Source: Deltaproteobacteria bacterium
GTDB lineage: Bacteria; Desulfobacterota; Desulfarculia; Adiutricales; Adiutricaceae
DNA length: 5,103 nucleotides
Assembly (NCBI GenBank): GCA_031279525.1
Contig: JAITIH010000119.1
Span: 1-5,103, forward strand
Direction: 5' to 3'
A model generated the notes under the pieces. That model ran no database searches and was not told the DNA's origin. It saw nothing but the letters and a program-made list of their open reading frames with translations. This document shows, in pieces, positions 1 through 2,925 of this stretch. Both the position numbers and the translations under genes were made by a program. How positions within the stretch are numbered: the stretch's first letter is position 1; the number at the start of each line of letters is the position of its first letter.

Positions 1-49
1 CTGGATTTATCCGCCAACGGGCTGTAAAATCAATATAATGTGAGATTTT

Positions 50-71
50 GGCGTTCTAGACGCCGGTCTAG
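50..71. repeat. Two overlapping, mutually exclusive inverted repeats
   Basis: GGCGT at 50-54 is complementary to ACGCC at 60-64 (loop TCTAG). The overlapping CTAGAC at 56-61 is complementary to GTCTAG at 66-71 (loop GCCG). Both hairpins use bases 60-61, so only one can form at a time. No T-run follows, so this is not an intrinsic terminator. Its role is unknown. Confidence 0.5.
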
Positions 72-89
72 CCGTGGATTAATCCACGG
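72..89. repeat. Perfect 18-bp palindrome
   Basis: CCGTGGATT (72-80) is followed directly by its reverse complement AATCCACGG (81-89), with no spacer. The absence of a loop suits binding of a dimeric protein to DNA better than an RNA hairpin. It lies about 430 bp upstream of nikK, too far for a simple repressor of that promoter, so it may belong to whatever lies left of the window. Function unknown. Confidence 0.6.
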
Positions 90-301
90 AACCCTTGATT
101 TAAAGCCACTTTGAGACGCCTAAAAATCCGTGAACGCTTACCTAAAAAGCTAGCTGAAAATCGTATCGTTTATGTGATAATAACCATTAATATAAGCATA
201 TAAATAAATTTATTTAATCTTTATAATTTGTTTTTTCAATATTTATTATTTTTTTGTTAGAAAATCACTATAGATCAATCCTTCGACGTCTAGAAAAGCC
301 C

Positions 302-330
302 TTGACAGGCCACCGCCGTTTTGGTAGCCT
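302..330 (+). promoter_or_regulatory. Candidate sigma70-type promoter for nikKLM, inside a dyad
   Basis: A consensus -35 hexamer TTGACA (302-307) is followed after 17 bp by TAGCCT (325-330), which matches only three of six -10 bases. Transcription would begin near 337. The whole element is embedded in an imperfect dyad at 302-339: TTGAC/GTCAA, AGGC/GCCT and ACC/GGT pair in order. A dyad covering both promoter hexamers is a plausible place for a metal-responsive repressor such as a NikR-like protein, but I do not recognise a specific consensus. If transcription starts further left, the same dyad would be an RNA hairpin at the 5' end of the leader. Confidence 0.35.
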
Positions 331-342
331 ATACGTCAAAGT

Positions 343-510
343 TCCATGAAGGCGACTTTTTTTCATCAGGAGATGAGAGCCGCTTTGGCCTAAAGCGAGC
401 CCGCTTTGGCCATGGCCTAAGGTTTTTAACCATAAGATAAAGCCACGAAGGCCGCTCGATAGCGTTTTATTTACGCTAGGGGCGGTTTTTTTCGTTTGAG
501 CCTTCATGGA
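343..510 (+). promoter_or_regulatory. Structured nikK leader, riboswitch- or attenuator-like
   Basis: The 5' leader of nikK contains several ordered pairings. Bases 343-353 (TCCATGAAGGC) are perfectly complementary to 500-510 (GCCTTCATGGA), which includes most of the Shine-Dalgarno sequence. Within this closing helix lie TCATC/GATGA (363-367 with 372-376), CGCTTT/AAAGCG (381-386 with 392-397), the alternative AAAGCG/CGCTTT (392-397 with 402-407), the palindrome GGCCATGGCC (408-417), GGTT/AACC (421-424 with 428-431) and a terminator hairpin (448-489). ATGAA at 346-350 could instead pair with TTCAT at 362-366, opening the closing helix. Competing stems plus terminator plus hidden ribosome binding site is the usual architecture of a cis-acting RNA switch. 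I could not match it to cobalamin, NiCo, manganese, TPP or fluoride consensus cores, so the ligand is unknown; nickel or cobalt is a guess from the downstream genes. Confidence 0.5.
448..492 (+). terminator. Intrinsic terminator or attenuator in the nikK leader
   Basis: A two-part stem is visible. The inner TAGCGT (460-465) pairs with ACGCTA (473-478) around a 7-nt loop. The outer CCGCTC (452-457) pairs with GGGCGG (480-485, one G-U pair), separated from the inner helix by a small internal loop. Seven T residues (486-492) follow immediately. It ends only 26 nt before the nikK ATG, and no gene lies in the roughly 450 nt to its left, so it most likely works as a conditional attenuator for nikKLM. 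CGAGC at 396-400 could pair with GCTCG at 454-458 in the left arm as a short antiterminator, but that pairing is weak. Confidence 0.75.
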
Positions 511-513
511 GAG
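508..513 (+). promoter_or_regulatory. nikK ribosome binding site
   Basis: GGAGAG lies 5 nt before the ATG at 519 and fixes this start. Four of its bases lie in or next to the distal arm of the leader's long-range helix, so access to it may be regulated. Confidence 0.7.
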
Positions 514-518
514 CCATC

Positions 519-1313
519 ATGAAAAAATTTACTATTTTGCCGATTGCTTTTCTTCTTTTGGCCCCGACCATTTGTTTGGCCCATTTCGGCATGTTGATAC
601 CCTCGGCCCCTACGGTTATGGAAACCAAGGACTCCACCGTCACTCTAGACGCCAGGTTCTGGCACCCCTTTGAGGGCCAGGGCATGAACTTGGAAAAGCC
701 CAAGAGCTTTCAAGTTTACGTCAATGGGAAAGCCAACGATCTTCTCTCCGCCCTTAAAGAGTCTAAAGACGGGAACTTTAAGACTTGGAGCTTAAGCTAC
801 AAGATCGCCGGCCCCGGCCTTTACGAGTTCGTCATGGAGCCCCAGCCCTATTGGGAGCCCGAAGAGGACAAGTACATCATTCACTACACCAAGGTTTACG
901 TGGACGCCTATGGGGACAGCGAGGGCTGGGACCAGCCCACCCCGGGCCTTAAGACGGAAATCGTCCCGTTGGTTAAGCCCGGCGCCCTTTACGCCGGCAA
1001 CGTCTTCGTCGGTCGGGTCCTTTTGGATGGCAAACCGGTGGCCGGTGGCGAGGTGGAGGTCGAGTGGCGCCCCGGCTCGGGCAAGATTGGCCAAGCCCCC
1101 TATGAGAGCATGGTCACCCAGGTGGTCTTGACCGACGACGACGGGATTTTTTATTACTCTCCCCCCACGGACGGCTGGTGGGGGTTCGCGGCCTTAAACG
1201 ACGCCGATTATAAGATCCCCTTTGAAGGCAAAGATCGCGACGTGGAGCTGGGCGGAGTTTTGTGGGTCTATTTCCACAAGTTCCAGCCCGCCGTGGCCGC
1301 CTCGGCCAAGTAG
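519..1313 (+). CDS. nikK: Periplasmic DUF4198 protein NikK of an ECF-type nickel/cobalt importer
   Basis: The 264-residue protein has a clear Sec signal peptide: MKK, a hydrophobic core to about residue 20, then a likely cleavage after ICLA (A21). The mature chain would therefore start with His22 (HFGMLIPS). The remainder is the DUF4198 pattern: WHPFEGQGM (48-56), IHYTKVYVDAYGD (121-133), GLKTEIVPL (143-151), an Ig-like or carboxypeptidase-regulatory-like stretch with GxVLLDGKPVAGGEVEVEW (165-183), and the C-terminal GGVLWVYFH (245-253). Histidines at 22, 49, 122 and 253 are candidate metal ligands. In deltaproteobacteria this family occurs in NikK-NikM-NikL-NikQ-NikO loci, where it is thought to present Ni2+ or aid its uptake from the periplasm; the exact mechanism is not settled. 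It is the first gene of the operon, 51 nt before nikL. The start is supported by GGAGAG. A generic DUF4198 role in another metal pathway is the main alternative, but the neighbours argue for NikK. Confidence 0.85.
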   Translation: MKKFTILPIAFLLLAPTICLAHFGMLIPSAPTVMETKDSTVTLDARFWHPFEGQGMNLEKPKSFQVYVNGKANDLLSALKESKDGNFKTWSLSYKIAGPGLYEFVMEPQPYWEPEEDKYIIHYTKVYVDAYGDSEGWDQPTPGLKTEIVPLVKPGALYAGNVFVGRVLLDGKPVAGGEVEVEWRPGSGKIGQAPYESMVTQVVLTDDDGIFYYSPPTDGWWGFAALNDADYKIPFEGKDRDVELGGVLWVYFHKFQPAVAASAK

Positions 1314-1353
1314 CCAGAGGCGGCCGTTTTCGCCAGACTTTCGCTTTAATCAA

Positions 1354-1358
1354 AGGAG
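1354..1358 (+). promoter_or_regulatory. nikL ribosome binding site
   Basis: AGGAG sits 6 nt before the ATG at 1365. It is a textbook Shine-Dalgarno sequence and supports this start over later in-frame codons. Confidence 0.75.
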
Positions 1359-1364
1359 CTTAAA

Positions 1365-2012
1365 ATGTCGCGTAGAGCTAAGCGAGCCCTTTTGGCCGCG
1401 GGGCTGGCCTTTGGCGTATTGGCCTGGTCGGCCCTAAGCCCGGGGGAGCTTTTGGCCCACGGGGTCTATATTTACGGCTGGGGCGAGGGGGACCGGATTT
1501 GCACGGATAGCTACTTTAGCCGGTCCGACAAGGTCCAGGGCGGGGTGGTCCAGATTCAGCAAAACGGTCAAGTCCTCGTCGAGGGCCGGACCAACGACCA
1601 GGGCGAGGTTTGTTTTCCTCGGCCCCAGGTGGCCGGCGACTACCTATTGGTTGTGGAGGCCGGCGAGGGGCATCGGGCCGAGTTTAACCTAAGAGCCGTG
1701 GATCTTCCGGCCCTTTCGGCGGCCCCCGCCGCGTCGACCGATCCGGCCGCGGCCGCGCCTTTGGGCCAGACGGCCCCCGTCGCGTCGACCGATCCGGCCG
1801 CCGCCGCGGTCGTTTCTTTGGAGGCCCTAAAATCCGTCCTCCAGGACGAGCTAAGGACCCAGTTGGGCCCCATCAACCGGTTCTTAGCCCAAAGCCGCGA
1901 GGCTGAGAATGGGCCGCCTAGCTTCCGGGAGGTCGTTGGCGGCCTAGGCTGGGTCGCGGCCATCTTTGGCGCGGTTTTTTGGGCGAGAGGCCGGCGCCAG
2001 CCCAAAAGCTAA
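1365..2012 (+). CDS. nikL: NikL-like periplasmic protein with C-terminal membrane anchor
   Basis: The 215-residue protein has four parts. Residues 1-31 are a basic, then hydrophobic signal peptide ending LLA|H, so the mature N-terminus would be His32. Residues 32-112 form a small beta domain of the carboxypeptidase-regulatory type, with HGVYIYGWGEGD, DSYFSRSDKVQGG, TNDQGEVCFPRP and GEGHRAEF (H103). Cys47 and Cys83 could form a disulfide. Residues 113-150 are a low-complexity Ala/Pro linker containing a duplicated ASTDPAAAA. Residues 150-180 are a likely helix, followed by one transmembrane segment (about 189-207) and a basic cytoplasmic tail (ARGRRQPKS). This layout matches NikL, the accessory subunit of NikK/L-type nickel ECF importers, which replaces NikN of other systems. 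It probably sits beside NikM and helps deliver metal. It lies 51 nt after nikK and 33 nt before nikM, clearly the same transcript. Confidence 0.85.
   Translation: MSRRAKRALLAAGLAFGVLAWSALSPGELLAHGVYIYGWGEGDRICTDSYFSRSDKVQGGVVQIQQNGQVLVEGRTNDQGEVCFPRPQVAGDYLLVVEAGEGHRAEFNLRAVDLPALSAAPAASTDPAAAAPLGQTAPVASTDPAAAAVVSLEALKSVLQDELRTQLGPINRFLAQSREAENGPPSFREVVGGLGWVAAIFGAVFWARGRRQPKS
1720..1801 (+). repeat. Duplicated 31-bp segment in the nikL linker, 51-bp period
   Basis: Bases 1720-1750 and 1771-1801 are identical except at one position (C1729 versus T1780). The offset is 51 bp, exactly 17 codons, so the reading frame is kept and ASTDPAAAA appears twice (residues 123-131 and 140-148). The near identity suggests a recent slippage or unequal-exchange duplication in a region with little sequence constraint. 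Confidence 0.7.
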
Positions 2013-2034
2013 GGTTTTTTCCGTTAACCATTCT

Positions 2035-2040
2035 AAGGTG
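2035..2040 (+). promoter_or_regulatory. nikM ribosome binding site
   Basis: AAGGTG lies 5 nt before the ATG at 2046. The exact start matters for NikM because its first two residues bind the metal. Confidence 0.6.
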
Positions 2041-2045
2041 TTTAC

Positions 2046-2654
2046 ATGCATATTTCCGAAGGCGCTATATCTCTACCGGTCTTGGCCATTGGCGGGGCGT
2101 TGGCCTTAGGCGGCCTCTATAAGGGCCTTAAGGCCATTAACGAAGAGGACATGCCCAAGGCGGCCATCTTGTCGGCCGTCTTTTTCACCGCCTCCCTCAT
2201 TCGCGTCAGCGTTGGCTTCAGCTCGACCCACTTGGTCTTAAGCGGCTTGATTGGGCTCATTATGGGCTGGGCCGCCTTTCCAGTCATATTCCTGGCGCTT
2301 TTGCTCCAGGGGATTCTCTTCCAATTTGGCGGCTTGACCACTTTAGGACTGAACACCTTTAACATGGCCGCTCCCGCCGTTTTGGTCGCCTGGCTATTTA
2401 ACCGGCCGGTCAACGGCTCAAACTCCGCGATCTCCTCGATCGCCGGCTTTTTGACCGGGAGCCTGCCCATCCTCATGTCGGCCTTGCTAGTCGGCGTTTC
2501 CCTGGCCACCACCGACGAGCGGTTCATCAACGCGGCCAGGGCCGTCTTCTTGGCGAACTTGCCCATCGTCCTCATCGAGGGGTTTGTCTGCATGTTTTGC
2601 GTCCAATTTTTAAGAAAGGTCCGGCCGGCAATTTTGCGGCCGCAAGCGGCTTAA
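2046..2654 (+). CDS. nikM: NikM/CbiM S component of an ECF nickel/cobalt transporter
   Basis: The 202-residue polytopic protein begins MHISEG. This N-terminus is diagnostic: in characterised NikM the Ni2+ is held by the N-terminal amine, His2 and a second conserved histidine, here most likely His62 in SSTHLVLSGL. Other family signatures are LLLQGILFQFGGLTTLGLNTFNMA (86-108) and NLPIVLIEGF (171-180). About seven hydrophobic segments are visible (near 7-28, 37-57, 61-75, 76-95, 101-119, 128-155 and 165-189), ending in a short basic tail. NikM captures the cation within the membrane and normally docks on a T subunit (NikQ/CbiQ) with an ATPase (NikO/CbiO). Neither follows here, because a strong terminator begins 22 nt after the stop. 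There is also no C-terminal NikN fusion. Nickel rather than cobalt is favoured by the NikK and NikL neighbours, but the sequence alone does not prove specificity. Confidence 0.93.
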   Translation: MHISEGAISLPVLAIGGALALGGLYKGLKAINEEDMPKAAILSAVFFTASLIRVSVGFSSTHLVLSGLIGLIMGWAAFPVIFLALLLQGILFQFGGLTTLGLNTFNMAAPAVLVAWLFNRPVNGSNSAISSIAGFLTGSLPILMSALLVGVSLATTDERFINAARAVFLANLPIVLIEGFVCMFCVQFLRKVRPAILRPQAA

Positions 2655-2676
2655 GCTTAGCCTGGCCTAAAATTTA

Positions 2677-2715
2677 GGCGGGGTCGGCCAAACTCTTGGT
2701 CGATCCCGCCTTTTT
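2677..2715 (+). terminator. Strong intrinsic terminator of the nikKLM operon
   Basis: An uninterrupted 15-bp stem (2677-2691 with 2696-2710, two G-U pairs) closes a 4-nt ACTC loop and is followed directly by five T residues (2711-2715). It lies 22 nt after the nikM stop codon and marks the end of the transcript. On the minus strand the stem is followed by a poorer T-run, so it is less suited to terminating aas. Confidence 0.92.
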
Positions 2716-2753
2716 CGTTTCCTTGGCCGCGAACCCCTTGAAGCTTTTTGGGG

Positions 2754-2861
2754 CCCCTTTGGCCATAAAGGCCTCTTTAGCCTTAAAGGCCCCTTTCGCT
2801 TTCAAAGCCCCTTTCGCTTTCAAAGTCCCTTTCGCTTTCAAAGTCCCCCTTCGTTTTCAAG
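2754..2861. repeat. Six tandem 18-bp units in the nikM-aas convergent gap
   Basis: Units run at 2754-2771, 2772-2789, 2790-2807, 2808-2825, 2826-2843 and 2844-2861. The core is CCCCTTTCGCTTTCAAAG. Units three to five are identical apart from one base, while the two leftmost and the rightmost are diverged. Each unit carries CTTT...AAAG and is weakly self-complementary. Read on the minus strand, five units encode the hexapeptide (T/A)(L/F)(K/M)AK(G/E), and differences between units fall mostly at third codon positions. The possible coding meaning is discussed under findings. No gene is called here because the frame lacks a convincing start. Confidence 0.75.
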
Positions 2862-2877
2862 ACGACCCTGGCTAAAG

Positions 2878-2897
2878 AGGCCCTTTTTTGGGGGCCT
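2878..2897 (-). terminator. Possible aas terminator hairpin
   Basis: On the minus strand AGGCCC and GGGCCT form a 6-bp GC-rich stem (2892-2897 with 2878-2883) around an A-rich loop, about 30 nt beyond the aas stop. Only CTTT follows, so the U-tract is poor and termination would be weak or need other factors. Confidence 0.3.
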
Positions 2898-2925
2898 TGT
2901 TTGCCCAAAGTTTCGCCAACGGCCT

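Larger units (their letters stand above)
1..301. other. AT-rich intergenic region, no supportable gene
   Basis: No reading frame of useful length with a ribosome binding site is visible on either strand. All three plus frames hit a stop within the first 45 nt (for example TAA at 25-27), so at most the last few codons of an upstream gene could be present and I cannot tell which frame would be real. The left part (50-89) carries nested inverted repeats, described separately. Roughly 150-260 is strongly A/T-biased with long T and A runs, unlike the GC-rich genes, and could act as an upstream promoter element or a bent, nucleoid-protein-bound segment. A weak -10-like TATAGA lies at 269-274 without a convincing -35. 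Confidence 0.6.

Noticed and set aside
363..381. CAGGAGA at 367-373, reminiscent of the B12 box of cobalamin riboswitches
   Set aside because: Only seven bases match. The flanking B12-box bases and the upstream conserved core elements (such as GCCACTG) are absent, and the motif is explained by a local TCATC/GATGA hairpin.
519..582. NikK as a lipoprotein, because Cys19 lies near the end of the signal peptide
   Set aside because: The residues before the cysteine (A-P-T-I) do not fit a lipobox, and a good signal peptidase I site follows at A21.
55..653. TCTAGACGCC occurring at 55-64 and again inside nikK at 644-653
   Set aside because: A repeated 10-mer is expected by chance several times in a window of this size.
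1640..2005. Open frame opposite nikL
   Set aside because: It is a shadow of the GC-rich nikL codons: low-complexity composition, no ribosome binding site and no family features, while nikL has clear domain structure.
2117..2593. Long open frame opposite nikM
   Set aside because: It lies antisense to a well-recognised membrane protein, has no recognisable motifs, and arises from the third-position bias of nikM.
2046..2654. Calling the S component CbiM (cobalt, cobalamin pathway)
   Set aside because: There is no cbiN or cobalamin gene nearby, and the NikK/NikL partners point to nickel; cobalt nevertheless cannot be excluded from sequence alone.
2790..2861. 18-bp array as a CRISPR
   Set aside because: The units are directly contiguous with no spacers and are too short; no cas genes are present.
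2678..2879. Plus-strand open frame through the 18-bp array (A-P-F-A-F-K repeats)
   Set aside because: It has no ATG and no ribosome binding site, begins inside the nikM terminator, and the unit-to-unit variation fits the minus-strand frame better.
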